Source: CAZAGT01 sp964484515 (GTDB taxonomy: Bacteria > Desulfobacterota > DSM-4660 > Desulfatiglandales > HGW-15). From it: a stretch of 15,401 bases of DNA. Location of the stretch: contig CAZAGT010000095.1 in assembly GCA_964484515.1 (NCBI GenBank), positions 1 through 15,401 on the forward strand. Reading direction: 5' to 3'. Made by a program: the position numbers and the translations under genes. Position 1 is the stretch's first letter. Every line of letters begins with the position of its first letter. This document shows positions 1 through 8,366 of this stretch, piece by piece. The notes beneath the pieces are model-generated. The model saw nothing but the letters and a program-made list of their open reading frames with translations. It did not search any database and was not told the DNA's origin.

Positions 1-79
1 AGGTAACGTTTCGTTTCTTGAAAAGAGACCCCCATGGCCGGGCGATGAGGTATCATTGACCTCATTTCATGAAGTTTCA
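1..79 (+). repeat. Dispersed repeat copy R1 (left end cut by window)
   Basis: This is one of five related non-coding copies in the window (others at 4662-4721, 12078-12170, 14031-14122 and 14248-14343). R1 and R2 (12093 onward) are nearly identical for about 78 bases. They share a core around GAAAAGAGACCCCCATGGCC, a variable hairpin and a right end TTCATGANGTTTC. In R1 the hairpin is TGAGGT (46-51) with ACCTCA (59-64). R2 and R3 carry about 15 extra shared bases on the left (TCTTCAGCGTTCGAGC), so R1 probably continues beyond position 1. It lies just downstream of der. Function unknown. Confidence 0.8.
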
Positions 80-126
80 GGACAGAAGTGCCTGAATCCT
101 AGTCCCGGATCGACACAGGTGTAGTC

Positions 127-1458
127 TCACCTGCCCCGCCGTCTCGACTCATTCTTCTTGCGGAAGATCAGTTTCAGCGGAACGGCATCGAGCCTGAAAT
201 GCTCCCTGAATTGCCCTATCAGATACCGCCGATATGAGAAATGGACCTTTTGGGGGTCATTGACAAAGATCAGGAATGTGGGCGGTTTGTTGTATTTCTG
301 AACGGCGTAGTACAGCTTCAGTCCTCCACGTCCCGGTTTAGGTGGCGGATTGTGATCCACCGCCTTGCGTAGCGCCCGATTGACCTCAGGGGTCCCGATT
401 TCCGTGCAGTATTGTTCGAAGACAAGATCGATCTTGCCAAAAAACCTCTCCACACCCTCGCCCGTCAGCGCTGAAACCCTCAGAGTCGGAGCAAATGAGG
501 CAAACTTCAGCTGCCGCTCGTAGGCCTCCCGAAGCTGTTTCTGCCGGACTCTGTCCTTCTCGACGAGATCCCATTTGTTGAATGCAATGATGAGGGCGCG
601 GCCGCGTTCGAATGCGAAGCCGCTTATTCTCGCGTCCTGATCAGCGATGCCGGCAGCGGCATCCAAGAGCACGATGATCACGTCCGCCCGCTCGAGGGTC
701 CGAAGCGCCTTGATCATGGAGAACTTCTCGATTCGCTCCTTGACTCGGCTTCGGCGGCGTAGGCCGGCGGTATCGATGAACCGGTAGGCCTTACCGTCGC
801 GATCAACTCGCACGTCTACCGAGTCGCGGGTCGTGCCCGGCATTTCGCTCACCAACAGCCGTTCGAAGCCAAGGATCCGATTCAAGAGGGAAGACTTGCC
901 CACATTGGGCCTTCCCATGACGGCTACCCTGATATCGCCGTCGTCATCCCTATCGGTTTGAACGGTCGGCAGATCCGCGACCAGATCCTGCATCAGTGCT
1001 CTTAGGCCATATCCATGAGCCGCCGAGACGGGATAGGCCTTGGCAACGCCCAGGCGGTAAAAATCAAGCGCCAGGTGCTCGTGCTCAGGACCGTCGACCT
1101 TATTTACGGCCAAAAAGAACTTTTTTTGGCGCAGGCGAACATACTTGGCCATTTCCTCGTCTCCGGGCATGACGCCCTGACGCCCGTCCACCATGAAAAT
1201 GACTCGATCGGCCTCCTGGAGGGCCTTGACGACCTGACTCCGCACTTGGGTGAGGAGGGGCTCCTGATCCGAATCTTCAAAACCACCCGTATCGATGATA
1301 GTAAACCTTCGCTGGCCCCATTGCACCGATGCGTAGAGACGATCACGGGTGACTCCGGGTTGATCGTCCACGAGGGCGTCTTTGGATCGGGCGAGTCGAT
1401 TGAACAGGGTCGATTTACCCACGTTGGGTCGACCTATTATGGCAATGAAGGTGCTCAT
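127..1458 (-). CDS. der: Ribosome-associated GTPase Der (EngA), 443 aa
   Basis: Der is an essential tandem-GTPase factor that acts in the cytoplasm in maturation of the 50S ribosomal subunit. Both G domains are complete. Domain 1 has GRPNVGKS at residues 9-16, DTGG at 56-59 and NKVD at 119-122. Domain 2 has GRPNVGKS at 182-189, DTAG at 229-232, NKWD at 294-297 and a SAL G5 motif near 329. The C-terminal KH-like domain covers about 355-443 and ends in a basic tail. The length is normal for the family. The frame stays open for 41 more codons upstream to 1581, but Der proteins begin only a few residues before the first P-loop, so I chose the ATG at 1458. There is no good Shine-Dalgarno sequence before it, so the start is less certain than the identity. 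It is divergent from pyrG. Confidence 0.96.
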   Translation of the reverse strand: MSTFIAIIGRPNVGKSTLFNRLARSKDALVDDQPGVTRDRLYASVQWGQRRFTIIDTGGFEDSDQEPLLTQVRSQVVKALQEADRVIFMVDGRQGVMPGDEEMAKYVRLRQKKFFLAVNKVDGPEHEHLALDFYRLGVAKAYPVSAAHGYGLRALMQDLVADLPTVQTDRDDDGDIRVAVMGRPNVGKSSLLNRILGFERLLVSEMPGTTRDSVDVRVDRDGKAYRFIDTAGLRRRSRVKERIEKFSMIKALRTLERADVIIVLLDAAAGIADQDARISGFAFERGRALIIAFNKWDLVEKDRVRQKQLREAYERQLKFASFAPTLRVSALTGEGVERFFGKIDLVFEQYCTEIGTPEVNRALRKAVDHNPPPKPGRGGLKLYYAVQKYNKPPTFLIFVNDPQKVHFSYRRYLIGQFREHFRLDAVPLKLIFRKKNESRRRGR

Positions 1459-1606
1459 GGGAGGTAACCAGGCATTCCATTCTAGCAAGGATGGTGCAGA
1501 GAAGTCATTCGATAAAGGGATGTTCTCGTCCCGCCTGTGTCTCTTGGCTTTCACCTGAACTCCGAACGAACAGGGAAGCACCCAACATTGAAGCCGGGTT
1601 TTTGGC

Positions 1607-1635
1607 TTGACTAGTGACCCTATTCCGGCTAAACC
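1607..1635 (+). promoter_or_regulatory. Possible sigma-70 promoter for pyrG
   Basis: TTGACT at 1607-1612 matches five of six -35 consensus bases. A 17-base spacer leads to TAAACC at 1630-1635, which matches only three of six -10 bases. It sits 40 bases before the chosen pyrG ATG in the der-pyrG divergent gap. The weak -10 makes this tentative. Confidence 0.3.
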
Positions 1636-1674
1636 TCATGCGTAAAATATTTGCAGTCGAAGAGTTCCCAGCAT

Positions 1675-3264
1675 ATGCCCACCAAATACATCATCGTCAC
1701 CGGGGGCGTCCTTTCAGGCTTAGGAAAAGGGATCGCCGCCGCCTCTATCGGGCATCTCCTCTCCTCCAAACTCAAAATCGTTCCCATCAAATGCGACGGC
1801 TATCTGAATGTAGACCCGGGGACCATGAATCCGATCGAACATGGCGAGGTCTTTGTCCTTGACGACGGCGGCGAGGTCGATATGGACTTTGGCCACTATG
1901 AGAGGTTCCTGGGGGTCACCTGCAAATCGACCTGGAACCTGACCATGGGAAAGGTCTTCGACATGGTCAGGCAGAAGGAGAGGCGCGGCGATTATCTGGG
2001 AAAGACCGTGCAATATATTCCCCATGTCACCGACGTCATCAAGAACCATATCTTCGAGGTGGGTCGGGAGGAGTCCGCGGACCTCGTCATTGTCGAGATC
2101 GGCGGCACCGTTGGAGACATCGAGAATGAACTCTTCCTTGAGGCGATGCGGCAGATGAAAGAGGATGTCGGCAAGGATAATATTATCTATGTCCACCTGA
2201 CCTATGTGCCGACACCCTACGGTGTCAATGAGCAGAAATCAAAACCGACACAGCAGAGCGTGAATCTCCTCCGCCAGCGGGGCATTTTTCCGGATATCAT
2301 CATCGGTCGCTGCTCTCAATTCCTCACTAAAGAGATCAAGGCCAAGATCTCCAATTTTTGCGGCGTGGAACCGGAGGCCGTGATCACCGGCCTCGACGTG
2401 GACGCCATTTACGAAATCCCGATCATCTTCGAGGAAGAGGGGATTGCTGCAATCCTCCACAAGAAGCTCCACATCTATAGCCCTCCTGAATTGAGGACCT
2501 GGAAACGGTGGGTTGAAAACCTCAGGCACCCAAAAACGGAAATCACGGTGGCGATGTGCGGCAAGTACACGAAACTGGAAGATTCCTATGCCTCGATCGT
2601 TGAATCTTTCCATCATTGCGCTGCCCACCTGGGCTGTAAGGTGAATCTTAAATGGGTGGAAACGACCGACCTGAAGGACACGTCCGCCTTGAACGGTGTT
2701 GACGGTGTGGTGGTCCCGGGAGGCTTTGGGCATCGCGGCACGGAAGGCAAGATAGAAGCCATCCGGATGGTGAGGGAAAACGACATCCCTTTTCTAGGAC
2801 TTTGCCTCGGCCTCCAATTGGCCGTCATCGAATATGCGCGTAACGTCTGCGGTCTCGAAAAGGCCAATTCGACGGAGATGGATCCCGCGACACCCCATCC
2901 GGTTATCGACATCCTTCCGGAACAGAAGGAGGTCGTGGAAAAGGGGGGGACCATGCGCTTGGGAGCCTACCCGGCCATTCTTAAGGAGGGCTCCAGGGTG
3001 CATTCGCTCTATGGGACGACCGAGGTTTCCGAAAGGCACCGCCACCGGTATGAGGTCAACCCGGAATACCACGCCGCTATCACCGAGCAAGGCATGTCCT
3101 TTTCCGGATGTTCACGGGACGGCCGACTGGTGGAGTTCATCGAATTGGATGGGCTCAGGTTCTTCGTTGCGACCCAAGCCCATCCCGAATTGAAGTCTCG
3201 CATGGAATCACCCGCCCCCCTGTTCTATGGCTTCGTCAAGGCTTGCCTCGAGGGAGCAAACTGA
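1675..3264 (+). CDS. pyrG: CTP synthase, 529 aa
   Basis: This enzyme makes CTP from UTP, ATP and glutamine, the last step of de novo pyrimidine nucleotide synthesis. The N-terminal amidoligase domain (about 1-265) opens with the P-loop region VTGGVLSGLGKGIAAASIG. The C-terminal class I glutamine amidotransferase domain (about 290-525) has GGFGHRGTEGK, the nucleophile elbow GLCLGLQ with Cys377, and the His503/Glu505 pair in AHPEL. The length is slightly under the roughly 545 aa of E. coli PyrG. A TTG at 1651 is also in frame, but MPTKYI from the ATG at 1675 is the family start, with a weak GAAGAG ribosome site upstream. No pathway partner is adjacent, and the next gene starts 226 bases downstream. 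Confidence 0.97.
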   Translation: MPTKYIIVTGGVLSGLGKGIAAASIGHLLSSKLKIVPIKCDGYLNVDPGTMNPIEHGEVFVLDDGGEVDMDFGHYERFLGVTCKSTWNLTMGKVFDMVRQKERRGDYLGKTVQYIPHVTDVIKNHIFEVGREESADLVIVEIGGTVGDIENELFLEAMRQMKEDVGKDNIIYVHLTYVPTPYGVNEQKSKPTQQSVNLLRQRGIFPDIIIGRCSQFLTKEIKAKISNFCGVEPEAVITGLDVDAIYEIPIIFEEEGIAAILHKKLHIYSPPELRTWKRWVENLRHPKTEITVAMCGKYTKLEDSYASIVESFHHCAAHLGCKVNLKWVETTDLKDTSALNGVDGVVVPGGFGHRGTEGKIEAIRMVRENDIPFLGLCLGLQLAVIEYARNVCGLEKANSTEMDPATPHPVIDILPEQKEVVEKGGTMRLGAYPAILKEGSRVHSLYGTTEVSERHRHRYEVNPEYHAAITEQGMSFSGCSRDGRLVEFIELDGLRFFVATQAHPELKSRMESPAPLFYGFVKACLEGAN

Positions 3265-3318
3265 GGTCCCCAAAGTCACATCTTGCCTTCAATCTATCGA
3301 GCTTTGAGCAAACCCTGG

Positions 3319-3347
3319 CCCCACCCCCATTTCAGCGCCTGGTGGGG
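3319..3347. other. GC-rich hairpin after pyrG
   Basis: CCCCACC at 3319-3325 pairs with GGTGGGG at 3341-3347 over a 15-base loop, about 55 bases past the pyrG stop. No T-run follows, so it is not a standard intrinsic terminator, though it could slow polymerase or protect the 3' end. A second short inverted repeat, CATCTC/GAGATG, lies at 3363-3377. Confidence 0.35.
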
Positions 3348-3444
3348 GGTCGATCGAGGAGCCATCTCCTGGAGATGTAGGGCCGCAGGGCGGCTCGCAA
3401 AAATTTACTTTGGATCAGAGGAATATTAAGGTAATAATAAAGGT

Positions 3445-3472
3445 TTGACGTTGAAACAAAGACTGTTACGAA
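3445..3472 (+). promoter_or_regulatory. Possible promoter for the efflux operon
   Basis: TTGACG at 3445-3450, a 16-base spacer and TACGAA at 3467-3472 resemble a sigma-70 promoter with a good -35 and a weak -10. It would give a very short leader before the ATG at 3491. The surrounding 3400-3450 stretch is AT-rich compared with its neighbours. Confidence 0.3.
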
Positions 3473-3490
3473 CCCCAAGAGCGAGAAAAG

Positions 3491-4609
3491 ATGAAAGGCC
3501 AAATCAAGATTGATTTTTGCGGGGGCTTCCCAAGGTGGGCATGGGTGTTTTCCCTGCTCATCGCGGTCGGATGGCTGGCTTCGGACGCCTTGGGGGAGAC
3601 GCGCCAAAAGATACCGAGTGCGCCCGTCCGAGTGGAGAAGATCGTTGAGCAGCGCGTACGACCATTCGTGACCCTGATCGGGACCGCTGAGCCGTATAAG
3701 ACGAGCACTGTAGCCTCGGAGACTGAAGGTATGGTCGTCGAGTTTGCCGTGCGGCTGGGCCAAAAGGTCCGCAAGGGGGATGTCCTTGCCAGGGTTGAAA
3801 AACAACCTTTGGTCCTGGATCTGAAGGAGGCGAAGGCAGCCCTGGCCGAGGCCCGGGAAAACTACAAGAACGCCATGTCGGACCTGGAGCGGAATGAGGA
3901 ACTCGTCGAGAAGAAGGCGATTTCGACCCGCCAATACGACGATGCGCGTTTCAAGGCCAATGCCCTGAAGCAGAAGATCGCCGCCCTGAAAGCGCGGATC
4001 GAGGGGATCGAGTACGACCTGGAGAAATGCCGCATCAAGTCCCCCTTTGCGGGTTTTGTGGTTGCCGAGCATACCCAAATCGGTCAGTGGCTCGAGAAAG
4101 GTGGCGACGTGGTGACGATCGTGGAGATAGATCCGATCCTCCTCACGGTCCCGGTTCCGGATCGTTACGTCCACTACGTCAAGCCGGACCAGACGGTCGA
4201 TCTCAGTTTTGAATTTATGCAAGGCGAGCAGAGCAAGCAGGGTCAGGTGCGGGATGTCATCCCCCTAGGGAACGAGAAGGCCAGGACCTTTCCCGTCCAA
4301 ATCCTAGTAGATAATCCCGATTTTGCGATCCTGGCCGGCATGTCGGCGGCCGTCCGATTTCCCGTGGGCAAACCGTCCACCGTGCTCCTGGTCAGCAAGG
4401 ACGCCGTGGTGACCAACAGCGATGAACATCATATCTTCATCGTCAACGACAACAAGGCCCACCTCATTCGGGTCGAGAAAGGGGAGGCCTACGGCAGTCA
4501 GGTGGCCATCGAGGGTGACGTCTCTGCCGGTCAGTGGGTGGTGGTTGAGGGAAATGAAAGGCTGCGACCCGATCAGCCGGTCAAGATCATCGCCAAATCT
4601 GAGAAATAA
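3491..4609 (+). CDS. RND efflux periplasmic adaptor (membrane fusion protein), 372 aa
   Basis: Adaptors of the HlyD/AcrA type bridge an inner-membrane RND pump and an outer-membrane channel. Residues 1-36 form a signal region: a basic start, a hydrophobic stretch around WVFSLLIAVGWLA, and a likely cleavage after ALG. A half-lipoyl/barrel-sandwich motif follows (about 75-105: EGMVVEFAVRLGQKVRKGDV). An alpha-helical hairpin covers about 108-175, and the second lipoyl half is RIKSPFAGFVVAEHTQIGQW at 181-200. The remainder is beta-barrel and membrane-proximal domain to about 368. There is no lipobox cysteine at the cleavage site, so it is probably not a lipoprotein. The RND permease follows after a 236-base gap, unusually long for such a pair and containing a repeat (R5). 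The substrate cannot be read from the sequence. Confidence 0.92.
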   Translation: MKGQIKIDFCGGFPRWAWVFSLLIAVGWLASDALGETRQKIPSAPVRVEKIVEQRVRPFVTLIGTAEPYKTSTVASETEGMVVEFAVRLGQKVRKGDVLARVEKQPLVLDLKEAKAALAEARENYKNAMSDLERNEELVEKKAISTRQYDDARFKANALKQKIAALKARIEGIEYDLEKCRIKSPFAGFVVAEHTQIGQWLEKGGDVVTIVEIDPILLTVPVPDRYVHYVKPDQTVDLSFEFMQGEQSKQGQVRDVIPLGNEKARTFPVQILVDNPDFAILAGMSAAVRFPVGKPSTVLLVSKDAVVTNSDEHHIFIVNDNKAHLIRVEKGEAYGSQVAIEGDVSAGQWVVVEGNERLRPDQPVKIIAKSEK

Positions 4610-4661
4610 GAGGCGTGTCGTACGGAACTTCATGAAAGGAGATCCTTGATACCTTAACTCG

Positions 4662-4721
4662 GACAGATGTCGAACTATGTCAAAACGTCAAATTCGAACA
4701 CCAACTTCATGAAGTTTCCCG
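4662..4721 (+). repeat. Dispersed repeat copy R5 (right module only)
   Basis: By hand alignment this stretch matches the reverse complement of 14031-14090 at 52 of 60 positions. It contains the perfect palindrome AACTTCATGAAGTT at 4704-4717, and the partial form AACTTCATGAA also occurs at 4626-4636. It lacks the GAAAAGAGACCCCC core found in R1 to R4. It lies between the adaptor and pump genes and partly accounts for their unusual spacing. Confidence 0.75.
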
Positions 4722-4747
4722 ATTGGTTAAACTAGCCGCCACGCGGC

Positions 4748-4774
4748 AAGAGGCGGGGCTGAGGTAAACCTCTT
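4748..4774. other. Nested inverted repeats before the RND gene
   Basis: AAGAGG at 4748-4753 can pair with CCTCTT at 4769-4774, and within it GAGGT at 4761-4765 pairs with ACCTC at 4768-4772. These are alternative structures in the leader about 70 bases before the pump start codon. They might affect downstream translation or transcript processing; no known riboswitch class is recognised. Confidence 0.3.
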
Positions 4775-4845
4775 AAACGGTGTCAACGACTGATCATGAG
4801 GATCTTTGTTCAAAAAAATAGATCGCCCCTGCGAGGTTTTTTCTA

Positions 4846-7800
4846 GTGGGTGTCATCGAGCGAGCCGTTAAGCTGCCGGTCACGGTGACCGTCGGCGCCG
4901 TGCTGGTGATCTTGTTTGGGATTATATCCCTTTATCGGGTGCCGGTCCAGCTCACGCCCGACGTCGAAAAACCGAAGATCACGGTCAGGACGGACTGGCC
5001 GGGGGCCAGCCCCGAGGAGGTGGAGAAGGAGATCATCATCCCTCAGGAGGACAAGCTCAAGTCGATCGAGGGCCTCCTGGAGATGGAAAGCAACAGCAAC
5101 GACAGCCAGGGGAACGTGATCCTCACCTTCGAGATCGGGACCGACCTCGACGGCGCCCTCTTGCGGGTCTCCAATAAGTTGAACCTGGTTCCGGACTACC
5201 CCGACACGGTCGAGAAGCCGATCATCCTGACTGCGGCCGAGGAGAAGCGCGGTATCGCCTATTTCATCTTGACGAAGACCCACGGCGATCCAACCGGGAT
5301 CCAGTTTGAGAAGACCTATGCCGAGAATTTCATCAAGCCGCGCTTGGAGAGGGTCCCGGGTGTGGCCCTCATTCAGGTATTCGGGGGACGGGATCGGGAG
5401 CTTCAGGTCATTCTCAAGCCCGACGCCCTGGCCTTCTATCGGCTGACCGTCAATGACGTCGTGACGGCCCTGCGGAAAGAAAACGCCAACACCAGTGCGG
5501 GCGACTTTGACGAGGGCAAGCGCAGGTACATCCTGCGCGTCCTCGGGGAATATCGGGTCCCTCGGGATGTGGAAGATGTGGTCATCAAGCGGATTGACGG
5601 CAGCGCCATCACGGTCGGCGATGTGGCCAGGGTTGTCCTTGGCTACGGCGAGGAGGACATCGTCGTCAAGGAACGGAGCTACAGTACCATCGTCTTTAAG
5701 GTGGTTCAGTCGGCCGACACCAACGTGCTCGCCATCATGGGCGGCCTGAAGAAGACCATCCAGGATCTCAACGAGAATTACCTGGCCGCGCGGAACATGG
5801 AACTCAGACAGGTCTACGATTCCACGAAGTACATCTACGCCTCCATCGATCGGGTCCGTCAGAATATCTATGTCGGTGGAGCCCTTGCGGTCCTGGTGCT
5901 CCTCCTCTTCTTAAGGAATTTCTCGAGCATCCTGGTGATCACGACTGCTATCCCGATCAGCACCATCGGGACGTTCCTGATGCTGACCCTCTTCGGCCGC
6001 AATATCAACGTGGTGACCCTCGCCGGCCTCAGCTTTGCGATCGGCATGGTGGTGGACTGCGCGATCGTCGTGCTTGAAAACATCTTCCGGCGCCATCAAG
6101 CCGGGGAGCCCAGGTTTGAGGCCGCCTTAAAGGGTACCCAGGAGGTGATGGGTGCGATTGTGGCCTCCACCCTGACGACGATCGCCGTCTTTGTCCCGAT
6201 CGTCTTTGTAAAAGAGGAGGCCGGCCAACTCTTTCGCGACATCGCCATCGCCATCTCAAGCGCCGTCTTTTTGAGCCTCTTGGTCTCCATGACCATCATC
6301 CCCACCATGTCGGCCAGGATCCTAAAGAGGGTCTCGACTCCCCACGGCATCGGAAAGCTCTTACCATGGGTAGGCAGCAAGATCGTCCAGGGGATCACCG
6401 CGCTTGTCTCACTGCTGCTCAGGCAGGTCTGGAGCCGTTTGCTGACCGTGGTCACCCTGACCGGTCTTGCGCTGGTGACGGCCTTTGTCCTCATCCCGGA
6501 TGCCGAGTATTTGCCTGAAGGGAATCGTGACTTTATTTACGCCATCCTCTTGCCCCCGCCGGGCTATAATAAGACCCAGCTGGACCAGATCATCGGTGGG
6601 GTCGCCGAAGAGTTGCGACCCTATTGGGAGGCCAAGACGGGCTCTCCCGAGGCTGAAAAGCTGAAAGGTCCGCCGATCGAAGATTTCTTTTACGTGGCGC
6701 GCCCCGCGAGCATATTCATCGGGACCCACGCCCGGGTCGAGACGCGGGCCCGGGAACTCATCCCGCTCCTGCGGGAGAAGGTGTCGAAGATTCCCGGTTT
6801 CTACGCCGTGGTCTTGCAGGCGAGCCTCTTCGAGCAGGGCCTTGGGGAGGGCCGCTCGATCGATGTGGAGATCACCGGACCGGATCTTGAGAAGCTGATT
6901 CAGATCGGGAAGGAGATCTTCGGCAAGACGAACACCCTCATCCCCGGGTCGCAGATCCGCCCGATCCCGAGCCTCGACCTGGGGAACCCGGAGATCCAGG
7001 TCGTGCCGGACCGGGAAAAGGCCTCCAAGGTGGGACTTACCGCCTCGGATATCGGGATTACCCTGGATGCCCTCCTGGACGGGGCCATCGTCGATGACTA
7101 TCTCTACGATGGCGAAGAGATCGATCTCGTACTCAAGGGCGAGGACGATTTGCTCAATCGAACCCAGGATTTTGAGCAGATCCTGATCGAGACCCCGCAG
7201 GCCGGGTTGGTCCCTCTCAATTCGGTCAGCAGCCTGAGACTCGTCTCCGGTCCCAGTCAGATCAATCATATTGAGCAGCAGCGGGCGATTGTGATCCGGA
7301 TCGTCCCGCCCACCGAGGTCTCGATGGAAAAGGCCATGCGGATCATCACCGGCGACGTGGTCGCTCCCATCCTCGCGCGGGGCGAACTGGGCAAGTTCAA
7401 TCAGATCAGGCTGGCCGGCACGGCTGACGACCTTTCCAAGACCAGGGAGGCCCTGAAGTGGAATTTCGTCCTGGCCCTTCTTATCACCTTCCTCCTCATG
7501 TCGGCCCTTTTTGAGAATTTCCTCTATCCCCTCGTGATTATGTTCAGCGTTCCCCTGGCCGGGGCCGGGGGCTTTTTGGGCCTGTGGCTGGTCAACCGTT
7601 TTCTATCGGCTCAACCGCTCGACATCCTGACCATGCTGGGTTTTGTGATCCTGATCGGCATCGTGGTCAACAACGCGATCCTGATCGTGCATCAGTCTCT
7701 TAATTTCATCCGGAACGAAAACATGGACCCCCAAAAGGCCATCATCGAGTCGGTGAGGATACGGATCAGACCCATCTTCATGAGTACCACCACGAGTATC

Positions 7801-7983
7801 TTCGGCATGGCGCCCCTGGTGTTCTTTCCCGGCGCCGGTTCCGAGCTTTACCGCGGGCTGGGCTCCGTGGTCATCGGCGGGCTGTCCGTCTCCACCATCT
7901 TCACCCTGGTGCTGATTCCTTGTCTGTTTTCGTTGGTCTATTCGGTGGGAGGCGTCCTGCGAAGGTTGGGGCCCAATGGGTAA
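4846..7983 (+). CDS. RND-family efflux permease (HAE1-like), 1045 aa
   Basis: This is the inner-membrane proton-driven pump of a tripartite exporter. TM1 is at about residues 10-30, followed by the first periplasmic porter region. A TM2-TM6 block spans about 342-490, a second TM7 segment lies near 525-545, then the second periplasmic region. The TM8-TM12 block covers about 870-1035. The length and duplicated layout are typical of RND pumps. In TM4 the usual paired aspartates (AcrB D407/D408) read D404-C405, and the TM10 lysine (AcrB K940) is N942 in IVVNNAIL. Family members with altered second positions exist, so activity is still likely. The start is a GTG after GCGAGG; an in-frame TAG at 4819 excludes a longer form. 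The adaptor lies upstream and no outer-membrane channel gene is in the window. The substrate is unknown. Confidence 0.94.
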   Translation: MGVIERAVKLPVTVTVGAVLVILFGIISLYRVPVQLTPDVEKPKITVRTDWPGASPEEVEKEIIIPQEDKLKSIEGLLEMESNSNDSQGNVILTFEIGTDLDGALLRVSNKLNLVPDYPDTVEKPIILTAAEEKRGIAYFILTKTHGDPTGIQFEKTYAENFIKPRLERVPGVALIQVFGGRDRELQVILKPDALAFYRLTVNDVVTALRKENANTSAGDFDEGKRRYILRVLGEYRVPRDVEDVVIKRIDGSAITVGDVARVVLGYGEEDIVVKERSYSTIVFKVVQSADTNVLAIMGGLKKTIQDLNENYLAARNMELRQVYDSTKYIYASIDRVRQNIYVGGALAVLVLLLFLRNFSSILVITTAIPISTIGTFLMLTLFGRNINVVTLAGLSFAIGMVVDCAIVVLENIFRRHQAGEPRFEAALKGTQEVMGAIVASTLTTIAVFVPIVFVKEEAGQLFRDIAIAISSAVFLSLLVSMTIIPTMSARILKRVSTPHGIGKLLPWVGSKIVQGITALVSLLLRQVWSRLLTVVTLTGLALVTAFVLIPDAEYLPEGNRDFIYAILLPPPGYNKTQLDQIIGGVAEELRPYWEAKTGSPEAEKLKGPPIEDFFYVARPASIFIGTHARVETRARELIPLLREKVSKIPGFYAVVLQASLFEQGLGEGRSIDVEITGPDLEKLIQIGKEIFGKTNTLIPGSQIRPIPSLDLGNPEIQVVPDREKASKVGLTASDIGITLDALLDGAIVDDYLYDGEEIDLVLKGEDDLLNRTQDFEQILIETPQAGLVPLNSVSSLRLVSGPSQINHIEQQRAIVIRIVPPTEVSMEKAMRIITGDVVAPILARGELGKFNQIRLAGTADDLSKTREALKWNFVLALLITFLLMSALFENFLYPLVIMFSVPLAGAGGFLGLWLVNRFLSAQPLDILTMLGFVILIGIVVNNAILIVHQSLNFIRNENMDPQKAIIESVRIRIRPIFMSTTTSIFGMAPLVFFPGAGSELYRGLGSVVIGGLSVSTIFTLVLIPCLFSLVYSVGGVLRRLGPNG

Positions 7984-8338
7984 ACGTTACCGGGTCGTCT
8001 TCACCGGCCTACGGAAGGGGAGCGGGGATTTTAAGGCTGAAATGGGCGGGTTGGGCGTCCCGCCCGGAACGGTTGCGGAGATGCTCGCAAAGGCGCCGGT
8101 GGTCTTGAAGGAGGACTTGCCGCTGCGGACAGCGCGGGAGTATGCCGATGCCGTTCAGGCCGCCGGCGGCAAGGTGACCATCGCGGAGCACGGCAGCGTT
8201 GAAGGACCTGGACCCATTCGGCGCATGGCCATTAAACCGCTCGATACCTTCATGATGTGCCCGGAATGCGGTCACAAGCAACTGAAATCGGACGCCTGCG
8301 CGAAGTGTGGTTTCAGACCGGGGGAGGGGTTGCCCTGA
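7976..8338 (+). CDS. L7/L12-C-like domain protein with C-terminal zinc ribbon, 120 aa
   Basis: I recognise no named family. Residues 1-70 have the helix-strand pattern of the ribosomal L7/L12 C-terminal domain: VVFTGL, then a loop with LGVPPGTVAEMLAKAP, VVLKEDLPLRTAREYADAV and the closing AAGGKVTIA. Residues 95-111 form a zinc ribbon, CPECG-(9)-CAKCG, with ligands C95, C98, C108 and C111. The ATG overlaps the last 8 bases of the RND permease gene in another frame, which suggests translational coupling. No signal peptide or membrane segment is seen, so it should be cytoplasmic. It may sense metal or bind protein or RNA. The L7/L12 likeness is by eye only. Confidence 0.8.
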   Translation: MGKRYRVVFTGLRKGSGDFKAEMGGLGVPPGTVAEMLAKAPVVLKEDLPLRTAREYADAVQAAGGKVTIAEHGSVEGPGPIRRMAIKPLDTFMMCPECGHKQLKSDACAKCGFRPGEGLP

Positions 8339-8366
8339 GAGAGGCGTCTTTGCAAGGGATTAGGTG

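Noticed and set aside
1459..1581. N-terminal extension of der
   Set aside because: Family members start just before the first P-loop; the extra 41 residues are unlike any Der N-terminus.
1651..1674. TTG start adding eight residues to pyrG
   Set aside because: CTP synthases begin at the MxTKYI-type segment; the ATG at 1675 is the better start.
3319..3347. Intrinsic terminator for pyrG
   Set aside because: The stem is good, but no T-run follows on the coding strand, so I list it only as a hairpin.
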